Source: Cacajao melanocephalus
Lineage: Eukaryota > Chordata > Mammalia > Primates > Pitheciidae
Assembly: GCA_963573385.1 (NCBI GenBank)
Contig: CAUYLG010051967.1
Location: 1 to 64,000, forward strand
Direction of reading: 5' to 3'
DNA length: 64,000 bases
Under the pieces are notes generated by a model. That model made no database searches. It worked only from the letters and a program-made list of their open reading frames with translations, and had not been told where the DNA came from. Positions 49,306 through 64,000 of this stretch are shown here, piece after piece. Position 1 is the first letter of the stretch. The number at the start of each line of letters is the position of its first letter. The position numbers and the translations under genes are program-made.

Positions 49306-49722
49306 CAGAAGGGCCTGTTAATTGCTTACACGGTGACCTACCCTAGCAATAACGCTCCGTGCAGCAATGAACTCCTGACTCTAGCTGGGCCAATCTGACT
49401 CGCTAATGGCAACTTAGAATTGAGCCCCAGAAACACTGGGCCTTGTCCTGTGGTGGCTAGAATTGTGATGTGATGTAAGGCTAGTGCCAGATGGTCACGC
49501 CTGATGAAGCTCAGAAGGAGAGAATGAAGGAGAACCTCAGAGAAGCTGAGATGAGAGGCCCCAAAGAGAGCAGTCATGGGTCCTGATTCCCACTCCAGCT
49601 CCCACCTTTCCGTGCTCTATACAAAACCCAGTATCTACACAGGCCCTTCTTTCTTTTTTCTGCTCGACTTGAACTAGTTGAGTGGGTTGCTTTTGCAACC
49701 AAGGAGTCTTAACTAAGACCCT
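49306..49722 (+). mobile_element. MLT1-type LTR (ERVL-MaLR)
   Basis: TCTAGCTGGGCCAATCTGAC, GAATTGAGCCCCAGAAACAC, GGAGAGAATGAAGGAGAACC, then the 3' motif TTGAACTAGTTGAGTGGGTT and TTTTGCAACCAAGGAGTCTT. The 5' edge is approximate. Confidence 0.7.
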
Positions 49723-50019
49723 CCCCTTCTCCACAGAGTTGAAAGATGAACCCGGCAGCTGCGCAGTTGGAAGGTCAGGGAGAGGGCTGCCAAGAATTTG
49801 AAGGCATTGTTTCCTTCTCTGTAGGAGATGGTGCTTGTCAGTCTGTGATTTTCCGTGAATCAGATCTCACAATCACAGATAGGCCTCTCTGCCCCCACCT
49901 CCCCACCGCAGATAAACACAGCAACCGTTGCCAACCTTCAGCCTTCACTGAACTTCATTTCCTCTCTTGCACTTGAGCCTAGAGGAGACTTGGTTGGTTG
50001 GGGACAGAAACAAGCTCAA
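49723..50019. other. Non-coding stretch, nothing recognised
   Basis: Nothing supportable. Confidence 0.35.
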
Positions 50020-50040
50020 AAGCCTTGTTAATGTGAATCT

Positions 50041-50208
50041 GCCAGGCATGGTGGTGCATGCCTGTAATCCCAGCTACTCAGGAGGCTGAGGGAGGAGGAT
50101 CCCTTGAGCCCAGGAGTTCAAGGCTACAATGAGCTATGATCACACCACTGCATTCCAGCCTGGATGACAGAGTGAGAGTCAAAACAAAACAAAATAAAAT
50201 AAAACAAA
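50041..50208 (+). mobile_element. Free left Alu monomer (FLAM) with long target duplication
   Basis: Single monomer with an AAAAC/AAAAT tail. A 21-base duplication with three mismatches flanks it (50020-50040 and 50209-50229; core CTTGTTAA.GTGAATCT). Confidence 0.9.
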
Positions 50209-50229
50209 AAGGCTTGTTAAGGTGAATCT

Positions 50230-50636
50230 AACTGGGCTTTGGCTTACCTTCTCTTTTTTGGGAGGTAGAAGGTTTTTGGAAGGTAGAAGGATGTATTACA
50301 TTGATTCCCCAAATTCAGACACTAGCACACTACCTTCATGATTTTTCACATTTCCACATATCACTTGTACTATTATTTTCTTAGATTTTATTATTTTCTT
50401 ATTAATTAATTAATTTATTTACTGCTTCTTCCAGAGCAGGTCTAATTCGTAGGCAGTATGCCTAGAGTCAGTGATTTTATTATTTTCTTATCCTCACTTA
50501 TGATATTTGTGAATGAAACCAGGGCTTTGCAAGGCATATTATATTTTTTCAAATGCGCATTAAAATGCAAAACTATTAAAATAATTTTTTTTAACCACCT
50601 AAAATCATTTCAGGTGTACCACCTTTGGAAACAATG
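50230..50636. other. Non-coding stretch, nothing recognised
   Basis: GGAGGTAGAAGG-like words are repeated at 50260-50290, and AATTAATTAATTTATTT lies at 50402-50418. Confidence 0.4.
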
Positions 50637-51020
50637 TCATATAGGCTTTGGAATCGGGCAGGCCTGGTTCAGGTCTTGCTCTGCCTCTTAATGCCTGTTT
50701 GTCTTTAGGCAAGCCACACTCTCTGACCTCCAATTTGGCCATAAGTGTGTCTTCCTTGGGATTTTGGTGAGGGCTAGATGGGTCCCTTTGTGTGTATGTG
50801 TCTGTGTGTGTCTGTGTGTGTAGATGTGGGTCTCACTATGTTGCCCAGGCTGGTCTCGCACTCCTGGGCTCAAATGATCCTCCCGCCTCAGCCTCCCAAG
50901 TGCTGGGATTACAGATGTGAGCCACTGCACCCAGCCCTAGATGGGACCATTGAAAAAGTGTATTTCAACTGCCTAGCACATGCCTAACACCTAGGAAGTA
51001 CTCAGTCAATGTTAACCACT
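50637..51020 (+). mobile_element. MIR SINE split by an Alu monomer
   Basis: CTTTGGAATCGGGCAGGCCT and GTCTTTAGGCAAGCCACACT before the insertion. The element resumes at CCTAGCACATGCCTAACACC and CAATGTTAACCACTGTTGC after it. Confidence 0.8.
50786..50936 (-). mobile_element. Alu monomer nested in MIR
   Basis: Antisense monomer with a GT-rich tail. CTAGATGGGTCC (50774-50785) and CTAGATGGGACC (50937-50948) flank it. Confidence 0.88.
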
Positions 51021-51184
51021 GTTGCTGTTCCTGCGCTATTTCTTCACTTTGTCTGTTTCTCTTTATTTCCTTTCTTTCCTTTTCGGACTGTTTGAAACAG
51101 GCACCAGCATGAAATGGGTTTGCTTACTGGAGTATATGGAGTTTATATAAAGCCCTCAGGGACCAGGATAGAAAGGTAAGTGTG

Positions 51185-51490
51185 GAGCACCTGCTAGGTC
51201 CAGTGTGTATAACAGAATCTAATGATGTGACTTATTATCCATTCGTGCTTATGTGGCTGAGATAATAATATTGTTTCTACAGAACCTGCATTACACGGTG
51301 TTCAAAACCCTCATGGACATTATCTAGCTCATCTCTATTAAGTGTGGACAAAATCTTTTTCATTTTTCAGGTGGAGAAATCAAGACCCTAACAGAGGCCT
51401 GACCCGGTTACTCAGCAATGCTGTGGCAGAAACACACACACGAGTCCCCAGCTTCTGATTCACAGGCCAAGATGTTGCCTTAGCATTCCC
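51185..51490 (-). mobile_element. MIR-type SINE, diverged
   Basis: GGAGCACCTGCTAGGTCCAG, then TTTTTCAGGTGGAGAAATCA and CCCGGTTACTCAGCAATGCT fit an antisense MIR with large gaps. Confidence 0.45.
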
Positions 51491-51635
51491 CATGTTGATG
51501 TGGAAAGTAGTAATGGAAGTGTGCAAAAAAGTGATCCATGCACAAATAAATTTGTGAACACTAGATTAAACAAAGTTAAAATATGGTGGTTGTTTTTTTT
51601 TTTTTTCTGTAGAACTTCTTGGTCTTCCATAAGAT

Positions 51636-51965
51636 TTTTATTTTTATTTTATTTTATTTACTTCATTAATTATTTCTTTATTTATGGAGACGGAGTCTTG
51701 CTCTGTCACCACGCTTGGAGTACAGTCGCAAGATCTCAGCCACCGCAACCTCCGCCTCCCGGGTTCAAGCATTTCTTCTACCTCAGCCTCCCAAGTAGCG
51801 GGGATTACAGGCGCATGCCACCATGCCCAGCTAATTTTTGTAATTTTAGTAGAGATGGGGTTTCACCACATGCCAGGATGGTCTCGATCTCTTGACCTCG
51901 TGATCTGCCCACCTCAGCCTCCTAAGTGCTGGGATTACAGGCATGAGCCACTGCGCCCGGCCTTT
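51636..51965 (-). mobile_element. Alu (AluY-like)
   Basis: Antisense with an ATTTT-rich tail. CATAAGAT at 51628-51635 and 51966-51973. Confidence 0.93.
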
Positions 51966-51979
51966 CATAAGATAATATG

Positions 51980-52090
51980 CATTATGATTCTCTGAGGGAG
52001 AAAGCATACATCATTTTCCAAATTTGACCACAAAGTGCTTAGGAACTCTAAAGATAGCGTTCCTCAGAGCACTAGTTTGGGAAATAGCAT
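51980..52090. mobile_element. hAT-like scrap (tentative)
   Basis: CAAAGTGCTTAGGAACTCTA and CAGAGCACTAGTTTGGGAAA resemble MER/Charlie ends. No inverted termini seen. Confidence 0.3.
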
Positions 52091-52442
52091 CTTAGTTGAT
52101 CCTATTGGCTTGAAAGCTACTCTTCTCATTTCTTTCTGTTATAAAAGAAAGCTGATTTTGGAATGCTAAAACAAAAACAAAAACAAACCCCATGTCTGAA
52201 ATCATTCTACCCCCGTATCACCCTAGTCCGACCCTGGAGACTAAGATTTCATTCCTGTATCACTTGCTGCTACTACATACCTGGGGAACTGCCTTTGATC
52301 ACATGCTTACTAATGTGCAATATTTCAACTCTATTTGCTTTTTATTTTTTAATTCATAATTTTTCCTTTTTTTTTATTTTGAGGACTTAAAATAATACAA
52401 GAAAATAGTCACTTCTAATTTTTGAAATGAAAGTATTGATAG
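52091..52442. other. Non-coding stretch, nothing recognised
   Basis: Contains a short (AAAAC)n run near 52169-52187. Confidence 0.4.
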
Positions 52443-52453
52443 AAAGTTAATGT

Positions 52454-52752
<299 letters not shown>

Positions 52753-52763
52753 AAAGTTAGTGT

Positions 52764-53471
52764 TAGGAGAAATGTCCTGTTAAACAGAAAGGAAGCCAAG
52801 TCCTACAGAGGCCAGGTCACATGGCAGGGCAATAGCATACCCACAAATAGAAGAGAAGTATCCTGTCTCTTGGCACAGACTGTTTTTCACTCCTGAAATG
52901 TTCCTTTGCTTTATTTTATAGGTGAGGTGTATTGCTGAGCCATTTGAATGATCTTGACTCTGTGTTTCTCATTTAGATATTTAATATAAAATACTGCGTG
53001 GGAAGAAAAGGAAGTCATGGAAGCATCTGCTTTACAAATATGAGGTAGACCCAAAGCTTCATGTCCACAGGGAGCACTCCTTAATTATACCAGTGTGAGA
53101 GGTCAGGACCCATCCCACATTACAGGCTCACCCTGCTCACCCTAAGATTTTACGTAGCACAGTGGTTGTTTTAAGGACTGATGAGCAGGTCTCTCCTGCA
53201 GTCGAGGCCCCCTTGCTGTAGGAGAAATAAAGCACAGTCAGTGAGGAGGACGTGAAAAGGAGATGATGTGATAGAGGATTCACACTTTATCACTTTCGTT
53301 TTCTGAAGAGGTTTGAGATGGCTTAAAATGAAGAACATGCGTATCAGAATTGTTTAAGAGAAAGCAAACTGGGAACGCTGTGATACATACTGAACTCTGA
53401 GCTTCCCGGCAACCATAACAAAAAAGAAATGAGCTATAAAGAAAGGTGGATGCCGATCAGTTACCCACAAT
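52764..53471. other. Unique-looking non-coding stretch
   Basis: About 700 bases without a recognised repeat, frame or promoter motif. Confidence 0.4.
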
Positions 53472-53487
53472 AAAAAAAGATTTTCAG

Positions 53488-54070
<583 letters not shown>

Positions 54071-54087
54071 ACAAAAAAATATTTCCT

Positions 54088-54335
54088 TGGAACAAAATTC
54101 CTAAAAAACACTTTTTTTCTTACATAGAACCTTATTTTAGGGGCCATTGTACAATATATCACAATGTCCTGGATAGTAGCTTTATAACAAATGCAGAAAA
54201 TCTTCAATTTCCTTTTACAAGGTTGGATGGGAGTCAAGATTATTATAGCAAGGCCTAGTGGCTATAGCATTAGATTGGTCTTTAATGAAGAGCAAGATAC
54301 TTGTATTTCTAGGGCTGTATTTCCCCTTCTATGAA
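54088..54335. other. Short non-coding stretch
   Basis: Nothing recognised. Confidence 0.4.
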
Positions 54336-54344
54336 ATGAATGCC

Positions 54345-54634
54345 ATTTATTTGAGACAAGATCTTGCTCTATTGCTCAGGCTGGAATGCAGTTGCACAAT
54401 CATAGCTCACTGCAGCCTCAACCTCTTGAGCTCAAGTGATCCTCCCACCTTAGCCTCTTGAGTAGCTGGGACTAAGGCAAGCACCACATGCCTGGCTAAT
54501 TTTTTTTTTTTTAGTAGAGATGAGGCCTCATTATGTTGCCTAGTCTGGTCTCAAACTCCTGGCCTCAAGCAATCCTCCTGCCTCAGCCTCCCAAAGTGCT
54601 GGGATTTCAGGTGTGAGCCATTGCTCCTGGCCCC
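54345..54634 (-). mobile_element. AluJ-like element
   Basis: ATGAATGCC at 54336-54344 and 54635-54643. Antisense old Alu. Confidence 0.94.
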
Positions 54635-54772
54635 ATGAATGCCTTTTAGATCAAGGAGGAGGTGGGGAAGCCCATCAAATTCATCTGCGGAGCTTTTTCA
54701 AAATATATATGCCTTCTACATTACCCTCCATTATCAAACGTCTGTTGGGAAAAATCATTCCAGAGGACTTTA

Positions 54773-55126
<354 letters not shown>

Positions 55127-55221
55127 TGAGGGTAATAGAAGACTCATGCACTCTCTATTCAAAACGAACAAATGTTAACACTTAGTCATATGTTCTCTAG
55201 ACCTTAAAAATAAAAATAAGG

Positions 55222-55516
55222 AGCTGGGCGCAGTGGCTCACGGCTGTAATCCCAGCACTTTGGGAGGCCGAGGCTGGCAGATCACAAGGTCAAGAGATCG
55301 AGACCATCCTGGCCAACATGGTGAAAACTCATCTCTACTAAAAATACAAAAATTAGCTGGGTGTGGTGGCTTGCACCTGTAGTCCCAGCTATGTGGGGGG
55401 CTGAGGCAGGAGAATTGCTTGAACCCAGTGAGTCGAGATCGTGCCGCTGCACTCCAGCCTGGCGCCTGGCGACGGAGCAACACTCCGTCTCAAAAATAAA
55501 TAAATAAAAAAATAAA
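55222..55516 (+). mobile_element. Alu (AluY/Sc-like), with target duplication
   Basis: TAAAAATAAGGA perfect at 55210-55221 and 55517-55528. The middle of the right arm is shortened. Confidence 0.94.
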
Positions 55517-55528
55517 TAAAAATAAGGA

Positions 55529-56020
55529 ATGAAACATTACAGATAAAGTTGAAGTCCCTGTATCAATGTGATGGGCTAGCTATACTATAGTAACAAACAT
55601 ATGCTCCCACAATTTTCGTGGCATAAGGAAACAGAGGTTCATTTCTCAATCATGCCTTATGTTCCCTGTTGGTCATTTGGAAACTGTTGTACACTGTCTT
55701 CACTCCAGGCCCCAGCTGATGAAGTGGACTGAAACACTGAAACCTGAAAACTGATGATCACTACAGCAAAGGGAGGAGCTCAGTAAATTGCGCATATCGT
55801 TCTTAAATCTTCCACCCAAGAGTAACACTTCCACTTTCATTTTATTGACCACAGCAAGTCATATGGTTGTGCCTAACTTCAAAGAATATAGGGACATACA
55901 ATCCTACCATGTACTGGAAGGAAATCCAGAAGATTCTTACAGAGATCTAATGACTATCACAGTCCCAGAACTGCTTCCCTCTCCCTCAGAAGCTGCTGCA
56001 TGAATGTGAGTGTATCTAGA
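55529..56020. other. Possible ancient repeat, not named
   Basis: ACTTCCACTTTCATTTTATT and AGCAAGTCATATGGTTGTGC belong to a mid-repetitive mammalian motif series I cannot name. A 71-residue plus frame lies inside it. Confidence 0.35.
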
Positions 56021-56327
56021 CCTTATTTTATATTTTTTACTACAAACACACTGTAATATAGATGGTATTCATTTGCATATTTTATAAAATATTTGTTATG
56101 GGATCATCCTTTTATAATGTTCTACAATTTTTAGTCAATATTTTATTTTCAGGATTTATCAGTGGTAAATCATATAGATCTAGTTCATTGATTTAAACTG
56201 TTATGTAGAACTCCACATTAGAAACATACTGTGATTTATTTATCTATTTTCCTACAAATGAACAAACTATTTCCAATTTCTTATTATTGCTAATAGGTAT
56301 TATAAATATGTTTGAGAGATTCCTTTG

Positions 56328-56840
<513 letters not shown>

Positions 56841-56995
56841 CTTGGAATATGACTAGAAGTGGATTGCAAGGTCTCAGACTATGGACATTTTCAACTTTTC
56901 TAGATATTGTCAAATTATTTTCACAAATGACCTTGTCATTTATACTTCTGCCAGATGTGCATGACAGTTCTCATTTTCTTTTCCATTTTGTTTTT

Positions 56996-57268
<273 letters not shown>

Positions 57269-57506
57269 CGTTTTTATACATCTTTGCCAACATTTGCTAT
57301 TGTCAAACATTTTGCTTTTGGCCAGTTTCATGGCTGTGAAATTGTATCCTATCGTTTTTAAATTGCATGTCTCTGGTTGCTGGTGAGTGGAGCCTTTTTT
57401 TCACATTTGGCCATTAAGTTTCTTTTTCTGCACAGTACTGTTTATATTCTTTGCCCGTTTCTCTGCTGGGCTGTTTAGGTTTTTCCTATTGATTTTTAGT
57501 AGCTTT

Positions 57507-57798
<292 letters not shown>

Positions 57799-57924
57799 CT
57801 TTAGTAGCTCTTTATACCTTTTGAATCTAACGCTTCATCCACTTTGTCCGTTATACATGTGGCCATCTCCAGGTGATTCTGGTATACCCTCCCCATATAC
57901 ATTAACCACAATCACTAGTCGTTC

Positions 57925-58223
57925 TTTTTGTTGTTGTTTTTGAGACAGGATCTTCTCACTCTCTTGCCCAGGTTGCAGTGCAGTGGTGATCTTGACTCAT
58001 GGCAACCTCCACCTCCCAGGCTCAAGCAATTCTCCTGCCTCAGCACCCCAAGTGGCTGGGACTACAGACGCATGCCACCACACCTGGCTAATTTTTGTAT
58101 TTTTTGTAAAGACAAGGTTTTGCCATGTTGCCCAGGTTGGTCTTGAACTTCTGAGCTCAGTAATCCACTTGCCTCGGCTTCCCAAAGTGCTGGGATTACA
58201 GCTGTGAGCCACTGCACCTGGCC
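57925..58223 (-). mobile_element. Alu
   Basis: Antisense with a GTT-rich tail and old-type arms. Confidence 0.93.
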
Positions 58224-58335
58224 CACAGCCACCATTCTATCTTTTATGTATCTGTGTCATGACTTTACATACATGTATATCTAAGCCTCGGAAATTTTAA
58301 GCCAAGGTAGCTAGAGTTTTACTAAATATATTGAT

Positions 58336-58486
58336 GTGGCTAGGTGCAGTGGCTCACACCTGTAATCCCAACACTTTGGGAGCCAAGGCAGGAGGATCAC
58401 TTGAGCCCAGGATTTTGTCACCAGCCTGGGCAACTTAGCAAGACCCTGTATCTAGAAAAAATAAAACAAACAAAAAACAAAAAAAC
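58336..58486 (+). mobile_element. Alu left monomer
   Basis: Single sense monomer ending AAAATAAAACAAACAAAAAA. Confidence 0.85.
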
Positions 58487-58499
58487 TTTTTTAAATTAA

Positions 58500-59924
58500 A
58501 AAAAATTTGAAATGAAAAAATACAGAGGAGACTCATTTTATATATTCCTTCTATCCCTAAGTAACCCCTTCCATGAACAGGGTATGTATTCTGTACTTGC
58601 CTAAATTGCAAAGAATGTTTGAATGGCTAGATCTGGACAAGGTTGTGTTGGGTAAAGCACAGTTATTGTTATACAAAGATCAGCCAGTCCAAATGCCCTT
58701 CTCATAGTGACCTTCTTCGACCTAGCAGGCAATGGAAGTGTTTAAAATAAGCTGACCACCTCCTTAAATGAAACTGAATTTGTAGCTACTCTCTAACAGA
58801 TGAAGGCTGAGCAGTCAATCGTGCCCTGTGCTCATGAATTGACAGTAGTGTCTTGCAAAGGGACCATGAGCTGAAAAGACATTCTAAGTGCAAAAAATAG
58901 TGTGGTAATTATGGGAGTAAATGGAGAGTCAATTTCTTCTTAAAACATCATCATTATTAAAATAGACTAAGTGCAGGGGTGTTGGGATCATGACATTATT
59001 TACGTTTCTTTTTCTCTTCTCTATTCTCCAAATATTCTATAATGAACTTACACTATATTAATAATTTAAAAATCATAATGGAAAGCAAAACCAAAATGTA
59101 ACTCACTGTGATTATAAGGATTCTCAGTTTCTCAAGTAGGTGTTCACCTCAAGCAGTAAAGGGGGTGGGGAAAAATCCAAGGCAGAAAAGTATAAGGGTC
59201 TTTCCCATTTGCGAGCTTTTCAAAGTCAAGTTGAAAGTGCTAGAAAACTTCAGTTTTACATAGAGAATGGGGAGGAAGTGGCCAAATGCTGTGACTGAAA
59301 AGTACAAAGAACTGGTGATGGAAGGGGAGGAACAGAAGGGATGAGGAAGAAACAGAGAGGCCTGGCCAAGTTCAAGGGTGTCCTGGAATAGGAGGTGTGT
59401 ACGCCTGGGGGAGTAAGGCAGCAAGGAACAGAGGAAAGAGTACAGGGGGATTTTGATGTCCAAGACTCCCGTGGAAGCCGTGGCTCTGCCCCTTGCTAGT
59501 GCTTGGCCATGGGCTCGTGGCGCAGCCTGGTCTGTGAAAGAAAGGGGTACGCAGGCTCGTCCTGTGACCCACGTGTAATGACATATAGGAGAACATTTGG
59601 GGAACATGGAGGTTCTGTCCTCAGATTACTTAGTCTTAATGAGAAAAGGGCTTGACTTCAGCTTTTTGAAGAAGAAAAAAGAGAGAGTAAAGGGTGCCAG
59701 ACAAGTGCTAGTCAAGAGCAGAAAGAGAAAAAAACCTCCAGGCCAGGACACAGCGTGAAGAGTGCATGCGAGAGAACAGTGTTAGAGCCCCCACACACGG
59801 GCCCAGCCACTGCGTCCCTTCCTCATTCATTGTGAGTGACCTGGGGTTACGTGCATGCTGGGCTCCTCAGGAGACAGATCTAGGGGGACACTGTACATGG
59901 GTCTAATCGTGCTATTAAAAAAAA
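58500..59924. other. Longest repeat-poor stretch
   Basis: About 1.4 kb with only a weak L1ME-like scrap (58990-59070). A 152-residue minus frame (59149-59607) has no domain, and overlapping frames of similar length exist. No TATA box, CpG cluster or splice pair is convincing. Confidence 0.45.
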
Positions 59925-60158
59925 TTTTTTTTTTTTAGAGACAAGGTCTTGCTCTGTCACCCAGGTTGGAGTGCAGTGGCATAATCATAGCTCACTATAA
60001 TTTACCACCATGCCCAGCTAATTATTTTTATTTGTTTTTTGTAGAAATGGGGTCTTGCTATGTTGCCCAGGCTGCTTTCAAACTCTTGGGCTCAAGTGAT
60101 CCTCTTGCCTTGGCTTCCCGAAGTGCCGGAATGGCAGGCCTGAGCCATCACGCACAGC
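59925..60158 (-). mobile_element. AluJ-like element with internal deletion
   Basis: TCACTATAATTTACCACCAT joins the arms after losing about 60 bases. Confidence 0.9.
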
Positions 60159-60715
60159 CTGTGATTTCTTGTTAAATCTCTTTGCACAGCATAGGGAGAG
60201 CTTGCCAGCAAAGCGCAGCAAGTCATCTAGAAAGATGCATTTTGATAGGTGGAAACTTAACACCCAATGAGGAGGGATTTTTTTTTCCTGCCCCAATGGC
60301 CCTCACTTTCTGTGGCCTGAAGCTTGTGTCCCTCAGCTGCTTAAATTCCCCAAGACTCAGTTGACTTCAGGGGCAAATCACTACCTTAGTGTTCTCCCCC
60401 TCACACATCTTGAAAGCTGAGGATTGTGTTTTGTGATTTTTTTTCTCCCTAAGAGATAGCTGTACTCCATTTTCCTTTTAACCACTGTTTCATGGAAAAT
60501 AAGAACTGTGACAAAAGAAAGGAGACGGATACAGAAATAAGCCTTACTTTTCTTCTCCCCGAGTTCCTCAGCCCCAGATCCCAGGGACCCTAACCATGGT
60601 TGCAGTTTTCATTGAGGAATTAAGGACTACAAAGAAAATCTAATTCGCAGTAATCTAAACTTGACTCTTGGCTTAGAAATCCCAGCTTTAGGAAATGCCT
60701 ACCTGTTAGGTTCTT
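60159..60715. other. Non-coding stretch, nothing recognised
   Basis: Nothing supportable. Confidence 0.4.
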
Positions 60716-60717
60716 TC

Positions 60718-60830
60718 CTCATTCCACTGTTAAGGTAGCTCTTATGAGCTTTATTTTACAAATGTGGCTCCTCAGACTTAGAGAGATTAAATCAATTTCC
60801 CGAAGCTTGCAGTGGTGTATAGTCACATTT
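60718..60830 (-). mobile_element. MIR fragment (tentative)
   Basis: TTATTTTACAAATGTGGCTC then GAGAGATTAAATCAATTTCC fits the antisense MIR core. Confidence 0.5.
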
Positions 60831-61736
<906 letters not shown>

Positions 61737-62008
61737 CGAGATGTTAATATTCTATTTATTAGACAGGGGATGTGGGTTAAATACAGCAGCCTAGGCTTTG
61801 CCAAGCACTAGCAACATGCTCCATCTTTGACTCATTCACGTTTTGTATTTAATCTAATCTTGTCATGAAATTCTTCTTGGTGCTTCGTCATTTATGACTT
61901 CACTCTTTCTCATAAATAGCCACAGTTTTTCTCCTATATTTAATAAGAGAGGAAGAAAAAACACTCGTGATATAAAATGGAAAAGAATGCAATATAAGAT
62001 TTTATGGG
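61737..62008. other. Short non-coding stretch
   Basis: Nothing recognised. Confidence 0.4.
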
Positions 62009-62312
<304 letters not shown>

Positions 62313-62364
62313 TTAGGTATAGAATAATCTCAACTTTATTAATAATTTTTAAATTAATTTATAA

Positions 62365-62600
62365 AAGTTAGTGTGAGAGGGAATGTGCTGCAATGGAAGA
62401 AGCCAAAAAGCCTCAGGTGTGAATATTGCCTCTGCACTGACTAGTTGTATGAACTTGGGCAAGCTGCTTAAACTCTCTGATCCCCAGTTGTTTTATCTGC
62501 AAAAATGGGGAGGGAGAAGAATTGTATTTATATCAGAGAAGCTGAATTAAATTACAAATAATTAAATTAAATACTTGACACACAGAGAACCTGCAATACA
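62365..62600 (+). mobile_element. MIR SINE
   Basis: GCCTCTGCACTGACTAGTTG, GAACTTGGGCAAGCTGCTTA and TTTATCTGCAAAAATGGGGA in MIR order. Confidence 0.8.
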
Positions 62601-63127
<527 letters not shown>

Positions 63128-63207
63128 CCAAATGTTTAATATAAATAAATAAAAACAAAAAGCAATGAACCAAAATTTAAACCATGTTAAATCTCTGGGT
63201 GGTTTTC

Positions 63208-63473
63208 TTTTTCTCTTCTGTTCTTGGAAGGGTTCGCTGTGTGGCCCAGCCTGTAGTGCAGTGGTACAAGCTTAGCTGACTGCACCTCAGCCTCCCAAGC
63301 AGCTGGGACTAGGCGCTCACCACCACGTCCGGCTAATTTTTATATTTTTTGTAGAGACCGGGTTTTGCCATGTTGTCTGGGCTGGTCTGGAACTTCTGGA
63401 CTCAAGTGATATACCCACCCCTCAACCTCCTAAAGTGCTGGGATTACAGGCGTGAGTGACCGTGTCTGGCCTC
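63208..63473 (-). mobile_element. AluJ-like element with internal deletion
   Basis: GCTGACTGCACCTCAGCCTC joins over a lost ~35-base segment. TCTGGGTGGTTTT and TCTGCATGGTTTT flank it. Confidence 0.9.
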
Positions 63474-63494
63474 TGCATGGTTTTAGGTGGGGAC

Positions 63495-63590
63495 TTTTAT
63501 TTCTCACACATTTTTCTGTATATTCTATATTTTCTACAAGAAACATATATATTACTTTTCTGATCAGGAAAAAAAGTGAATATATGCATG
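63495..63590 (+). mobile_element. L1ME-like scrap (tentative)
   Basis: TATTCTATATTTTCTACAAG and ATATTACTTTTCTGATCAGG resemble a LINE 3' end. Confidence 0.35.
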
Positions 63591-63599
63591 TGCCTTTAC

Positions 63600-63715
63600 A
63601 AAATTGTTCTCATTTTGCAGATGAGTGAAACCAAGGTAACAGATGGGAAGGAAATGACTCACGTAAGATCACACAGCAATCGATGTCACATTATGACAAT
63701 GTTCAGGAAACTGCG
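63600..63715 (-). mobile_element. MIR fragment
   Basis: TCATTTTGCAGATGAGTGAA, then ATGACTCACGTAAGATCACA and CAGCAATCG, an antisense MIR core. Confidence 0.55.
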
Positions 63716-64000
63716 CTTCCATTTCTGCACCCCACTGTCTTGGGTCTGAGTTACCCACAGTTTTTCTAACAAGAATCTTGTCGGCATCTGACTTGACTTG
63801 GGGACCTAGCATTACACCATGCAGAAGGGGGCCCCCCTCGGAAGCCCAGTATCAATTACTATGTGCTCATGTGCAGGGGCTTACTGCTATGGGAGTTTCA
63901 GAAGTAGAAGCCACAATCCCTGTTCTCAAAAGGCTTACAGATGGGTCCTCACAGTTGCATATGAAAGAGCGATGTCAGTACTGTCGTGCAGACTGAATGC
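63716..64000. other. Non-coding stretch at window end
   Basis: CCCTGTTCTCAAAAGGCTTA weakly suggests L2. Otherwise nothing is recognised. Confidence 0.35.

Noticed and set aside
59149..59607. 152-residue minus-strand frame in the repeat-poor interval
   Set aside because: No domain, signal peptide or paired splice sites; a second overlapping frame of 74 residues exists. Not enough to call a gene.

Overview
The window is nuclear DNA from a primate, most likely human or another catarrhine. I find about 76 separate Alu-derived blocks covering roughly a third of the sequence, with AluJ-like, AluS-like and AluY/Sc-like diagnostic stretches. They are mixed with L1M/L1ME fragments, MIR, L2, THE1/MST and MLT1 LTRs, ERV1-type LTRs, MER5-type hAT elements and Alu-tail microsatellites. 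I found no supportable protein-coding gene, tRNA, rRNA, CpG island or CRISPR array. Most open reading frames are antisense Alu frames, and the rest are short and featureless. The window could be intergenic or deep intronic; the sequence alone cannot tell.

Layout. 0-5 kb: Alus, an Alu monomer, a MIR, and an Alu whose tail has become a long alternating purine-pyrimidine tract. 5.2-8.4 kb: the 3' part of an L1 ORF2 (plus strand), broken by several Alus, one of which carries a 5'-truncated 7SL RNA retrocopy. An antisense L1 5'UTR follows. 9-20 kb: three THE1/MST or ERV solo LTRs, L1 antisense pieces, a palindromic MITE nested in a hAT element, a head-to-head Alu fragment and a 226-base polypyrimidine tract. 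20-31 kb: dense Alu clusters, an MST LTR, an ERV LTR and L1 3' ends in both orientations. 31-38 kb: sparser sequence with a Tigger-like element, a MER5A copy with its 8-base target duplication, and MIRs. 38.4-47.9 kb: a degenerate but structurally readable endogenous retrovirus (two LTRs, polypurine tract, 4-base target duplication), itself hit by Alus and by three antisense LTRs. 48-64 kb: a further ERV LTR, an MLT1 LTR, MIRs, an L1ME antisense block split by Alus, and more Alu clusters.

There are no genes to place in a pathway. The value of the window is its insertion stratigraphy: nested elements, target-site duplications, repeated use of the same L1-endonuclease sites, and rearranged Alus. 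Family names rest on my memory of consensus sequences, and boundaries are good to a few bases only where a target-site duplication is stated.
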